Shown here in pieces: positions 33,521 to 43,415 of a DNA stretch of 64,000 bases. A program made the translations under genes and the position numbers. The notes beneath the pieces are model-generated. The model worked only from the letters and a program-made list of their open reading frames with translations. It was not told the DNA's origin and searched no databases. Position 1 is the first letter of the stretch, and each line of letters starts with the position of its first letter. The stretch is from Chrysogorgia sp. JL179-B06 (taxonomy: Eukaryota; Cnidaria; Anthozoa; Scleralcyonacea; Chrysogorgiidae): NCBI GenBank assembly GCA_035772405.1, contig JAYKKM010000034.1:1994001-2058000 (forward strand), given 5' to 3'.

Positions 33521-33592
33521 ATATTTGAATGGCAACAAAATATCTGCCATTCCTGATAAACTGTTCAAGAATACACCAAAACTGCAATTGCT
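33521..33592 (+). CDS. Orphan leucine-rich-repeat exon (72 bp) of a host gene
   Basis: The acceptor is a pyrimidine-rich TTTTCTATGTAG and the donor GTAAGT. The exon is exactly 72 bp, so 24 codons are inserted without changing the frame. It reads YLNGNKISAIPDKLF then KNTPKLQLL, an LRR unit with L-x-x-N-x-I-x-x-I-P-x-x-x-F-x-x-x-x-x-L. Single-repeat exons of 72 bp are a hallmark of extracellular LRR genes such as LGR/relaxin-type receptors and Slit-like proteins. No neighbouring exon was found, so the introns are large. Confidence 0.75.
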
Positions 33593-34194
33593 GTAAGTAA
33601 ATGATAATTTGTTAAATAAATTCTTAAAATATACAACTACGACTGTACTTATTTCCGTTACGAGATGTCATATACAACATCAATAGTGACGGAAAGCCAC
33701 AAATTTAGAAAAATAAACAACAGTGTTCAAGAACGTTGATTTTTCGTACAGTACATAACTACACAAGGAATCGACTGTTTAATATTAGGAGATCAATGTG
33801 TTCTGAGGGCATGAGCTATAATATCGACTACAGTACTGCTGCTATTCTTATGTTTCACAATATATTTCATGGAAGCCGAGGTCTGAATTTTAGACAAACT
33901 ATAACTATCATTTGGATTATCAACTGTTTAGATACTATAATCAAATCCTAGTAAGGATTTCTACTTTGCGATGTACACACTTATTTGATCATTATCCTAC
34001 TCAAAACTTAAATAATTGCATATAAATTTTACCGTCAGCGAATGCATGTTTGAATACTAATTTTGCCTAGAACAATGGTCAACATCTTCCTATCCCAGTG
34101 TGCGCAACCATGTGTCCTTTACACATTCTACTCACGCATCGTACCAGGAAAATGAATAACATCGTTAATATTCAGACTTAAAAACTGAGTAAAT
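33593..34194. other. No gene seen (intron downstream of the LRR exon)
   Basis: AT-rich, with short frames only. Confidence 0.55.
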
Positions 34195-35170
34195 GTATGC
34201 CGCGCTTACGATTTGCAGTATGGAATAGCCACTCATTAAATTAAAATTCTGCCTCCATCTGCGATTTTATTATTTCTAAGCGTCTGGATATTCTAGCTTT
34301 AACTGAAACCTGGATTTTTGACAAAAACGAAGCAACTAACACAACCATTGCTGCAGTTACTAACACTTTTCACCAAGAACAGATGGGAATGGTGGTGGTG
34401 TGGGAATACTTCTCCGATAGGGTTTCAATGTAATGAAAAATGACGTTATATCATTTAAATCTATATGGAGTGCTTATTCGCCTCATCATTGTATATCGCC
34501 CACCTCTTATGAAAAATAATAAACTTACATCAAAACCGTTTTTATTCAATTTTCTGTTTTGTTAGGGAACTGGTAGTTGCTCGGGGGCATCTACTGATTT
34601 CTAAGGAATTTAATTTCCATATAGACGACAGTAATGGCAATGATACAACTCACTTTATTGGTCTGTAGGAGTCAGCTGGTTTACAGCAAATTGAGTAGTT
34701 GGTGCCACACATCATCGTGGTCATACACTAGATCTCATTATTGACCGCCTGGAGGAGTCTATCATCTGCAGTACTGTAGAAATGTCGTCAGATTTACCGT
34801 CAGACCATAGTGCTGTTCTTTGTACACTGGATCTCCCTAAACCACGTTCCTCAAAACAGTTTATAAAACGTCGTGATATGCGCGGCATCGACTCTCAGTC
34901 ACTGCAAGATGATATACTTGCTTCACCACTGTATTAATTCCCCTCGAGAAGACGTAAATGCGATTACAAAACGATATAATTGTATCCTACGTGAGCTCCT
35001 GGATAAGCATGCTCTTGAACAAATACACAGAATCACCTTGCGTCCAAACGCACCATGGTTTTCAGATACGCAAACAGAAAACCTATCTACCGGACTAGAA
35101 GTTCACCGTCTGATATATATATATAACAATGTCGGATATATACAGCGAAAACGGATTAATATAAGATAAA
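34195..35170 (+). pseudogene. LINE endonuclease and linker, decayed
   Basis: Pieces with R-L-D-I-L-A-L-T-E-T-W (catalytic Glu), then HTLDLIID and LPSDHSAVLCTLD (S-D-H signature), and a helical linker with RITLRPNAPWFSD ending near 35166. The order is that of CR1/L2-type LINEs. Many stops. Confidence 0.75.
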
Positions 35171-35344
35171 CATATATGGTTCCTATAACAATAAGTTATT
35201 CCGTATGATTGATGGTTTGTTTCGGGTAAAAGTGGTCGCCCCTCTGCCGTCACATGACTCCCTTCCGGCGCTGGCCGAGGCTTTCAGTAGCTATTTCGAT
35301 TCCACGATTAAATCGCTTCGGAGTAGCCTTCATATAGTTCTGTT

Positions 35345-36240
35345 TTGTCATCTGCAGACCTCTCCGTAACAATTGACTCCCCACCGTGTACATCCTCGTT
35401 CACTGAATTTACCAACGTATCCGAGTTGTTTGTTGGTGAAATAATGAAACAATCTCCATCAATGTGCTGTTCTCTTGATCCAATACCTACGCGCGTATTA
35501 AGGCGGTATCTTGATTTTTTACTTACTCCAATTATTAACATCATAAACACTTCATTGTTGGACGGTACATTCCCTACAACGTTAAAACATAATATTATTC
35601 ATGCTTCTATCAAGAAAGCTGATTTGGATCAACACAAATTCCTTAGTTATCGACCTATCACGATCTTAGCATTTCTCTCAAAATCACTTGAACGAGTTGT
35701 GGGTACTCAGACGAAAAACTATCTTTTAGAGAACGGCCTGTTTGCTAAACTACAGTCTGCACACAGACAGTTCCATAGCACGCAGACGGCAATATTACGT
35801 TTGTTAAATGATATTCTTCGTTCTGTTGACGCACGCCACGAGGTTGTATTGGTTTTATTGGATTTGTCAACATTGCCCATACCCTACTTCTAAGGCATCA
35901 CTATCGCTATGGGTTTGGTGTCACAGTATAGGCATGGTATCGGTCATACCTCATTGGGCGAACACAGTCGACTATTGTGAGATGGTGTACCCCAAGGGTC
36001 AGTCTTAGATTCACTTTTAGTTTCATTGTACTTCCACTGGAGGATGTTATCAACGCACATATTATCGACTGTATGATGTATGCTGATGATACCCAACTAT
36101 ACGTAACCATCAATTCTTCACAAGATCGACCTTCTATTAAATCTCGAACTTTGTATCAAGGATATCATCATATGGTGTGCAGCTAATGGACTTGCCTGCA
36201 ACCCTAGCAAAACGAAGATTCTCCACCGATCATATAGTTT
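35345..36240 (+). pseudogene. LINE reverse transcriptase, decayed
   Basis: The open piece 35345-35893 holds the finger region: LDPIPTRVLRRYLDFL, then YRPITILAFLSKSLERVV and QSAHRQFHSTQTA. After a deletion of the D-T-I-D-H segment, G-V-P-Q-G-S and M-Y-A-D-D-T-Q-L-Y near 36080 (catalytic Asp pair) follow in another frame. Not functional. Confidence 0.85.
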
Positions 36241-36634
36241 TATGTAATATACCTCCTTACCTGGTATCTCAGTTGACGGAACTGTTATTGTTCCTTTCAT
36301 GTTTCTCGATACATTGGCCTTGCTATTGACAGCAATCTTAAATTAACACCTCACGTCAACAACATATGTTGATCAGCATCTCTGGCCATACCAAATATTG
36401 TCAGAATATGGAAGTATTTAGATTAAGCAGATTGCGAAAAACTTGTTCATTCGTTTATAACATCTAGACTAGACTGCTGCAACAGCATACTCTATGGTAT
36501 TCCTGCAATTGAAATTCACAAGCTACAACGGTTACAGAACACAGATGCAGGATTGGTTACTGAGATATTATTGATATATATTAGAGATATATATTGAAGA
36601 TATTACTGTTAATTTTCAAAGCATTAGTAGTACA

Positions 36635-37041
36635 GAACATGGGGGGTTTGGCACACTTTTCCAAAAGTCAGATCCATTTTTCAGAATCTGGCAGTTTTCC
36701 AAAAGTCAGACCCATTTTCCGCGATCTGTATGATTTGGAAAAGTCAAATCCATTTTTCGGAATCAGGAAAGTTTTCCAAAAGTCAGACCCATTTTTCTGG
36801 ATCTGTATGATTTGGAAAAGTCAAATCCATTTATCGGAATCAGGACAGTTTTCCAAAAGTCACACCCATTTTTCGGGATCTGTATGATTTGGAAAAGTCA
36901 AATCCATTTTTCGGAATCAGGACAGTTTTCCAAAAGTCAGACCAATTTTTCGGGATCTGTATGATTTGGAAAAGTCAAATCCATTTTTCGGAATCAGGGA
37001 ATCTATACGATTTGGAAAAGTGCGTTGGTACCCCCATGTTC
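36635..37041. mobile_element. Inverted-repeat element carrying a 77-bp minisatellite
   Basis: Ends GAACATGGGGGG at 36635 and CCCCCATGTTC ending at 37041. Between them, from 36658 to about 37010, four full and two partial copies of a 77-bp unit are found (TTTTCCAAAAGTCAGACCC ... TTTGGAAAAGTCAAATCC). Each unit contains a short inverted pair (TTTTCCAAAAGTC / GGAAAAGTC). No target duplication was obvious. Confidence 0.8.
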
Positions 37042-37186
37042 ATTGTGTGTGGACTGCCATGGTTCAGCCGTTTATATGGTTTTTATGTTCCATGTGTTAG
37101 TTAAATTTGTGGAAACCATATATTAGGTTTTTGTGACTGGCATGGTTCAGCCGTGTGGGACATGTTGGTTGGTGCCACTATATTAG

Positions 37187-37802
37187 ACGGTGTTTGACTC
37201 GTCTTCTTCGGGAGTTTTAGCGACGTTGCGATACACGTGCTTACCCACAGTAATTCCACTAGATAGAATGCCGATAGTGGCAAGTAGGGACTTACTTTCT
37301 CGACTATACAATATACGTCACGTTTTAAGAGCTCGTCTTTCTTTAGTTCGTTGGTTAGCTCTTCAGGGTTTTCGATAGCATCAAATCCTCCGAGAGTACT
37401 ACTAAACTTACTAATAAGTATGCCAGTCAGAAACTCGTTAGCTTTTTGCATCCTTTTACGTTCATACTCGAAGTACAGTTTGCCGAGAGTACTACTAAAC
37501 TTACTAATAAGTATGCCAGTCAGAAACTCGTTAGCTTTTTGCATCCTTTTACGTTCATACTCGAAGTACAGTTTGTCTATTACTTTGTTTGATGCTTTTT
37601 TAATGTAAGCAACCGATTTGTCCAATTCTCCATCCTCAACGAGTTCAGTCAGTTCGTCTCGTTTTTTGTCTACACCAATTTGCGGTGTGTCGTCGACTTG
37701 CGGTGTGTCATTTACTTCTTCCGCAATAGTAGATTCTGCGTCTTGTATCTCTTCAATGAGTTCGTCAATTGTCTCAAGATTTTTTGTCTTGCGCTTTGGC
37801 AT
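37187..37802 (-). pseudogene. Polinton small protein with tandem duplication
   Basis: Starts MPKRKTKNLETIDELIEE, acidic and helical. Residues 77-107 are repeated as 108-138 (unit begins KLYFEYERKRMQK), caused by an exact 93-bp tandem duplication at about 37391-37576. After residue 165 a frameshift near 37290 moves the hydrophobic tail (LLATIGILSSGITVGKHV) to another frame, ending near 37187. The position after the ATPase and the form (soluble helical part plus membrane segment) suggest a virion or membrane-associated role; function unknown. Confidence 0.6.
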
Positions 37803-37841
37803 GTCCTATATTATACAATATGTTTTATTTTTCCGGAATAA

Positions 37842-38424
37842 CTACTTCGTACGAGTACGGGTACTTAGAAGTATCTCCAATCTTGCGTACTCATTGTCTT
37901 TCAACTGTTTTACTATTTTCTCGATCTCCGCTTTATCTACACCGTTAAGATAATCGTCTACGATGATTTTCATATCGTTTCTGTTAGGGTTGTAGAATGT
38001 CACTAACTTTGAGATGTTCTCACGATATGGTTTACTAATTGAGGTTAGTTGTTGCGTTATAACGATTGTGGATAGGTTGTAATGTCTAGCACTAAAGGCT
38101 AGTTTAACTAATTCACTCGTTCTATTTTTGACGTCCTGTCCACTTGCGCAATCGTCTAGTATTATCAACGAGTTGGTACCTTTATAAATCTCGGTTACGT
38201 GTTTAAGGACTATGTTGACATTGTCCTGCTGATACTGAACAGCGATAAAGTCTGGATCTTTAATGAATTTCCATTCTCTGTACGTCTTATTCCATTCGAA
38301 TGTTGGACATAACAATGATGTAATCGAAGTGATTCATATAGTCTTTCTCCATCATATCCAAGAGGTAGTACGTTTTACCACAGGCTGTCATACCAACAAT
38401 CAGCATGTTAAAAGGTGTTTTCAT
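37842..38424 (-). pseudogene. Polinton packaging ATPase (FtsK/HerA, A32-like), frameshifted
   Basis: N-terminus MKTPFNMLIVGMTACGKT with the Walker A motif G-M-T-A-C-G-K-T (about 38370-38398). After a frameshift near 38310 it continues CPTFEWNKTY, Walker B-like NSLIILDDCAS, and SARHYNLSTIVITQQ (sensor-type Q). It ends at 37842. In Polintons this enzyme is thought to pump the genome into capsids. The start lies in frame with the preceding capsid ORF with no stop between them. Confidence 0.85.
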
Positions 38425-39648
38425 ATGGAATACTATATGTTTTAGTACTGGATTACCGTCGGAGAGCACGAATATTATACACATGACGTTCGCTGCTGTG
38501 GCTTTTTTAGTTATTGCCATCAATATTCCTGACTGGGTGTTCACAATCTTTTTTCCAGTTGCGACTTTCGCATTATCTTCGATAGACCTAAGGTCAACAA
38601 CCAAAGCGAAACCAAATTTGTAAAACTTTAGGATAGTCATATGCTGGTCGGAGTCTAGTTTTTGTCCGAACAATCGTTTTGCTTCTACGAAGAGTCTTGA
38701 TTTCGGTATTCCTTGATTGTAGACCATATTTGGTACGCCTTGTATAGTGAGTTTGACTGACTCTATGTTTGGGTAGACGAACACCTCGCTATCAGTTTTT
38801 ATTTTGTTTGTGAAGAGTAGAACGATGGCTTTCATCGATTTTCTCAGCAGGTTAATATTCTCATTCACGAGTGTGCTTCCTTTATCCCACTCGACGGTCT
38901 TCATTAGTGTGATGTGTTCATACCATAGAGATCTACCGGATGCGTATAGAGACGATACTTCATCAGCGATCTCTTGACTCTCGATAGTTTCATACTCCAA
39001 CTCAAGGTTCTCCAACATGTAGCGAGCCACAGCTGATCCAGATTAAGCCACCATAATATCAGATGCTTTGGGGAGTGTGCTTATGTACCTGAAATTGTTG
39101 TTCATGTTGTACGATGCGTATAAACCGTGATCTTCTAGAATCTTGTCGAGTTGAATCTTTTGTTTGGTGCCATGTATAGAGAACATTAGACCATCGCTAG
39201 CTTTTTGTGTGTTTCATGCACTGGCCGCGCCACTGTCGTCCTTTGATATTAGCTTTCGAAGGTTCTCGTTTGCTAGGCCGTATTCGACCATCTGAACTCG
39301 CTCGCTGTTAGATTTCCACAGATCTTTGTACGTACCGATGACGCTTCGTACACGGATTCTAATTTTATCACCAGCCTCTCAAGTAGTAGTCTGGAAAGGT
39401 TGTTAAGAAACCATGATTTCGCGTTCGAACTTTTAAAGTCGAATAGAAGATGTAGCCTGGAGGGTACCAAAATTTGCTTTTGTTCTTGGAATGTCGATGT
39501 ATAGCTCCTCCTCTGGATTGGCTTTGTTGGGGTTAAGTGTTACGACATGACGGGTTCTTGTGCCGTTGATAGTAGATATTTCACGACGTCTATATCCAGG
39601 AAGAAATTCCTTTTCGTTCGTATTCACACTATATATGTGACCCTCCAC
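38425..39648 (-). pseudogene. Polinton major capsid protein (double jelly-roll), broken
   Basis: Starts MEGHIYSVNTNEKEFLPGY, then YIDIPR; after a shift LHLLFDFKSSNAKSWFLNNL; after stops near 39050 and 39215 the C-terminal 200 codons are open. The latter include LLFTNKIKTDSEVF, IQGVPNMVYNQGI and a final jelly-roll strand region. These match the Polinton capsid pattern (D-I-P-R near the N-terminus; V-P-N-x-x-Y-x-x-G-M in the second jelly roll). At least three breaks make it non-functional. Confidence 0.8.
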
Positions 39649-39649
39649 G

Positions 39650-40035
39650 CGAAAACGTACCTTAACGCTTTAGCGAACGGCATGAAAATACCGTTCGCTT
39701 ACCGTTTGGTAAGCGTTCGAACGCTTTAAGAAGCCGTTCGAACGGTTTGATTTAAAGCGTTCGAAAGCCTTACCGAACGGTAGGGAAATGAAACGGCATT
39801 TTCATGTACAGCATGATCCAAACCCGCCTTTTCTGCTGCTGGAAAACTATGAAATTTGACAGTTTTCTGTTCGAATGGTTTGATAAAGCGTTTAAAATTA
39901 TTAAAAGAACGTTCAAACGGTTTCGTTAGCCGTTCGAACGGTTAAGTTAGCCGTTCGAACGGGTTTGTTAGCCGTCTAGTTAGCCGTTAGTTGTGGTCAA
40001 CCGTTCGAACGCCTATTATTATCCGTTCGAACGCC
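39650..40035. repeat. GTTCGAAC palindrome cluster in the capsid gene's upstream spacer
   Basis: At least six CGTTCGAACG-type palindromes plus GCGAACGG/CCGTTCGC variants in about 380 bp between the membrane-protein and capsid genes. It could be a small inserted MITE (ends ACGTACC... and ...AAACGT are weakly inverted) or a regulatory array. Confidence 0.6.
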
Positions 40036-40054
40036 TGTTAAACGTATGTTTTAT

Positions 40055-40760
40055 TTCCTCTGTTTGTACTGATTGTAGACGAACCAAGCTAGTGCTATTG
40101 CTAGGATCCATAAATTAGATGCTACCCCACTTTAACACAGTCGCCACCGCAAATTTCGAAACCGTAGAAGGTCGGACACCTCTTTGATGGTCGGTGCAAT
40201 CTTGGGACTTTTTTACGCGCGCCTATTTTTTTGATAATATTCAAACCAAACCGTCAAACTAACCCTAACCTAACCTTAATCCTAACCCTATTAAAAAGAA
40301 AAAAGTAAAGTAAAAATAAAAAAAAATGGAAAAATTATATACTCACCCAACATTCGAACCCCGCTCTCACAACTAAAAATCAATAACACAGACCACTCGG
40401 CTATGCAAACGAACTTGAAATTTTTTGGTTAATAATCAATATTTATGTAACCCATTGTAAGTAAACTATATATATATACATAATAAAAAGATTGCACCGA
40501 CCATCAAAGAGGTCTCCGACCGTCTACGGTTTCGAACTTTGCGTCGCCACCATGTTTAGTACTCCAACCAGTAGAGGGCTAGCTTGTTTGGCTAGATTAG
40601 CTATAGCTTTTCTTAATTTTCCAAGTGCTTGGCCACCTTTGAAGACAACACTTCTAGCGGATATTATAATTGTAGTGATAAAAGAGGCTATGGTTATTCC
40701 CAAAGCCGAGTCACCCAACCAATTTTCTTTAAACCACTCCTTTATTTTTGTAACCGATTG
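40055..40760 (-). pseudogene. Polinton small membrane protein, split by a MITE
   Basis: The N-terminal part (about 40740-40543) reads KEWFKENWLGDSALGITIA, with a first hydrophobic segment (LGITIASFITTIIISA), then basic helices and LANQ-like KQASPLLVGVL. The MITE at 40149-40542 interrupts it. Beyond it and after a one-base shift comes a second membrane segment (NLWILAIALAWFVY) and a basic end at about 40056. Two membrane passes; probably a virion membrane or minor capsid protein, which is inference. Confidence 0.6.
40149..40542. mobile_element. Mutator-like MITE, 394 bp, 9-bp target duplication
   Basis: About 55-bp terminal inverted repeats: GCAAATTTCGAAACCGTAG at 40149, and in reverse from 40542 GCAAAGTTCGAAACCGTAG. 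GTCGCCACC lies exactly at 40140-40148 and 40543-40551. A 9-bp duplication fits Mutator-like elements. It splits the Polinton membrane-protein gene. The interior has CTAACCCTAACC-like stretches and no gene. Confidence 0.9.
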
Positions 40761-41365
40761 ACGTCCTCTTCTTGTCGCTCCCTTGCAGTCTCAAGTTCTA
40801 TTTGTCCTAAGGTTCTGTCCCTAGCTGTCTCGAGACCTGTCAATCGTTCGTTCAACTCGAACTGCTCTATGGAATTGACTTCCTCTCTATTGATAACGTC
40901 ACCAGTCTCGTTAATAGTGTCCTGAAAATGATCGGCTTGTATAAAAGAGATTGTGGTCTAGTGGTTGGATCGAGTGTATTGTTTGGGTTTAGGACACCTC
41001 GTAACTCGTGATTTTCTTCTTCTGTTAACCCAAATACGTTATCGTAGATCTCTTCTGTTTCAATTACTGGGAAGTCGCTTGAGACTATGGTGTCTTCGTT
41101 TTCTGTTCTAACATCAGTTGTGGTGTTGGGGATTTGGTCAACTAACCTCTTAAACTGCTCAATCGCGTTTTTACTACTATTGTCTTTACTGCAGATCAAA
41201 CCACTTTTTCCAGGTTTTAGAATTAGTTTAGGTCTCAAATATTCACAATTTTTATTTATCGGTTTGAAAAGAATAGACCCTAAGTCTGTCATGTATGACC
41301 TGTTGACTATGTTCCTGGACACATCGTCATGTCTAAGTCCTTTCTTATAGAACGCACGTATTTTT
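40755..41365 (-). pseudogene. Polinton coiled-coil protein of unknown function
   Basis: From about 41365: basic start, SYMTDLGSILFKPINKN, RPKLILKPGKSGLI, an acidic middle (TENEDTIVSS) and a hydrophilic run; a frameshift near 40940 moves the helical C-terminus (VINREEVNSIEQFELNE, TARDRTLGQIELETARER) to another frame, ending near 40757. Lies between the acidic protein and the membrane protein on the same strand. No family name assigned. Confidence 0.5.
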
Positions 41366-41420
41366 TATCTATACTCGGTTCTTTTTATACCATTTTTTAC
41401 CAACTCTTTGTTTAGTGTTT

Positions 41421-41803
41421 TTAGTTCACCCAGTCGATTTCGTTCGCCTCTTCAAAAGCTAAATCGAAGCTTATGTCATGGACGTCACCATATGACTCCT
41501 GTTCGACAAACTTCACTTCCGGGGCCTCAGTGGTGATGCCCTTATTAGTTATTGACACTGTTTTCCCATCGTCGTTGTCTGTAAACAATGTCTCCATATA
41601 CATGTCTCTCCTCTCTAGTTCGTGTTTCACCCTAGTGATTCTGTCGCGTATACTACTTTTTATTGCCCTGTTTCATCTTCTGGGAGTTCCATAGTGTTGA
41701 GTAGGTTGTATTCGGCTTCTAACTCTTCGTTCGTATACTCTTCAATCTTTTCAAGTCGTTTCAGTTCAACACCTTCGTTGTCATCGTATCCTCCTTCAGC
41801 CAT
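41421..41803 (-). pseudogene. Polinton acidic protein of unknown function
   Basis: ATG at 41803. MAEGGYDDNEGVELKRLEK, strongly acidic, a frameshift near 41665, then RVKHELERRDMYMETLF and an acidic tail ending DWVN. It directly follows the integrase end (about 10 bp apart). Confidence 0.5.
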
Positions 41804-41811
41804 TATATACT

Positions 41812-42175
41812 ACTCAATATTTTGAATATCACTTTGTGGTATCAATGAATTGTGTTTACTGTCATAACCAAGCCACTTAACTAAAACCATCTTTTTACCT
41901 CCCACCTTCTTTACTTTAGTATCTTCTCAACCATATAAACGTCGTCTTTTTTGTCAACATATGATAGCTCTTCTTCATAAAACTTACCGATGATGGGTTC
42001 CCCTGCATGGTCCTCTTTCTCGTACGTGTTAGGGTCGCCACGTATAACTTTTGACACTTTGAATAGTTCTTCAGTGAAGTTAGCTTCGTATCCTTTGGTG
42101 AAAATCTTTTATACTTTGATATCCTGACAGTCTCACCTACTTTGAACTTTGTAGTGGGTGTCCACCAAAATGGTG
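41812..42175 (-). pseudogene. Polinton integrase, C-terminal part with chromodomain-like end
   Basis: Minus-strand pieces: KVGETVRISKYK, then (after a shift) FKVSKVIRGDPNTYEKED, FYEEELSY, and the end KKMVLVKWLGYDSKHNSLI, the V-K-W-x-G-Y core of a chromodomain. Polinton integrases end in such a module. The catalytic core is missing because LINE sequence begins at 42188. Confidence 0.75.
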
Positions 42176-42187
42176 TCCAAACAATTT

Positions 42188-43345
42188 ATTTATTTATTTA
42201 ATCTTATTTTTACACGGTAGCCCATCAACCATATAGTTACAATAGTTAAAAAGATAAAATTAAAAAGTTGCTTTTCATGGGGCCGTGTGTTAAAATGTCA
42301 TAAAGTTCTAAATTTGCCTAACTAATCTATATCTAACTTACAAACTAATTAATTATGCATGCATATACATGTACAATGTTAAAATGATTCTAAAATACTT
42401 AAAATACAGTATTAAAATAGCTATATAAAATACTAAAATGGTTAAAATACCCTATCATTTGTCAGTAATATTTGACACTATATTGTTACGCTCATTTGTG
42501 GGTTGATTATTCCAGATCTTGGCACTTAAATAACTAAAACTCCTCTTCATTGCATTAGTTTGTGGTTTTGATAGCGCCAATACTTGGTTATTATTTCTTA
42601 AATTATAACTCTTATTTTCAGAGATCCTAAACATGTTTGATATACTCTGCGAGCATTCCTGCTTCAATGCCCTGTTAACTAGTTTATTAGTTTGTTCTTC
42701 TCTCCTTTCATCGAGAGTTTTCCAATTTAACTTTTTTTAATTATCAACAGAACGGTTCTCATACGTGTCACCTGTTATTATCTGGCAGCTCTGTTTTGGA
42801 GTTTTTGCATTTTATCTCGTAACGATTTCTTGCAATTCCCCCAAACAAGTGAACAGTAATCAAAGTAAGGTAACACTAATGCGTTGTATATTGACTTTAC
42901 CGAGTCATTCGAGACAAATGGTTTGACTCGTCTTAAAGTGCCTATATCACTTGTGGGATCTTTACATATTTATAGTAATTGGAACATTCTAAGAAGATTT
43001 GTAATATATCTTCTCAGGCGAAAATTTCATCTTCATGGACTTTTTTGCAGTTAAAGTTACCGGATATGACATCAAAGGAGGAATTTTTGAAGCAAGAAAC
43101 AAAAGAAAACTGATTTGCAATTCCTCCTTTGATGTCATATCCGGTAACTTTAACTGCAAAAAAGTCCATGAAGATGAAATTTTCGCCTGAGAAGATATAG
43201 TACAAATCTTCTTAGAATGTTCCAATTACTATAAATATGTAAAGATCCCACAAGTGATATAAGCACTTTAAGGTCCCGATTGCTTTTGATACCTTCTTAC
43301 TGGCGCTATCAATCAGTGCTTTCTATTGTAGGTTTTCATCAACAA
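42188..43345 (-). mobile_element. LINE 3' fragment with (AAAT)n tail
   Basis: Minus strand. It begins (5'-truncated) near 43345 with V-D-E-N-L-Q, then IGTL..., V-K-P-F-V-S-N-D-S, VLPYFDYCSLVWGN, LQNRAAR, YNLRNNNQVLAL, and ends with a TAAAT tail at about 42188-42203. A palindromic MITE interrupts it at about 42943-43260. CR1/Jockey-group by motif. Confidence 0.85.
42943..43260. mobile_element. Palindromic MITE, copy 2
   Basis: A nearly perfect palindrome: TATATCACTTGTGGGATC on the left, GATCCCACAAGTGATATA on the right, with only about 40 bp unpaired in the middle (near 43085-43120). The codons for Ile-Gly-Thr-Leu of the host LINE occur on both sides, so a target duplication of about 9-10 bp is likely. 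Family member of 20594-20892. Confidence 0.85.
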
Positions 43346-43415
43346 TTATATTAATTATCATCAATATAAATTTTAATTTCTGATTTTAATTTTAATTTCT
43401 GTTATCGCAAGTGTA

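Larger units (their letters stand above)
34195..36630 (+). mobile_element. LINE, plus strand, heavily decayed
   Basis: Endonuclease remnants come first (SHSLN, LDILALTETW near 34290, SDHSAV near 34800), then the linker, then the reverse transcriptase. Stops, deletions and shifts are frequent. The 3' end is lost against the inverted-repeat element at 36635. Confidence 0.85.
37101..42175 (-). mobile_element. Polinton (Maverick) fragment: structural gene module, decayed
   Basis: Minus-strand order: integrase C-terminus, acidic protein, coiled-coil protein, small membrane protein, major capsid protein, packaging ATPase, then a protein with a coiled-coil and a hydrophobic end. Capsid protein next to an A32/FtsK-HerA-type ATPase is the hallmark of Polintons and related viruses. 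All larger genes contain shifts. Neither Polinton terminus was found; the integrase side is cut by a LINE. Confidence 0.85.

Noticed and set aside
40255..40300. Interstitial telomere repeat (CTAACCCTAACC)
   Set aside because: Only a few irregular units inside a Mutator-like MITE.
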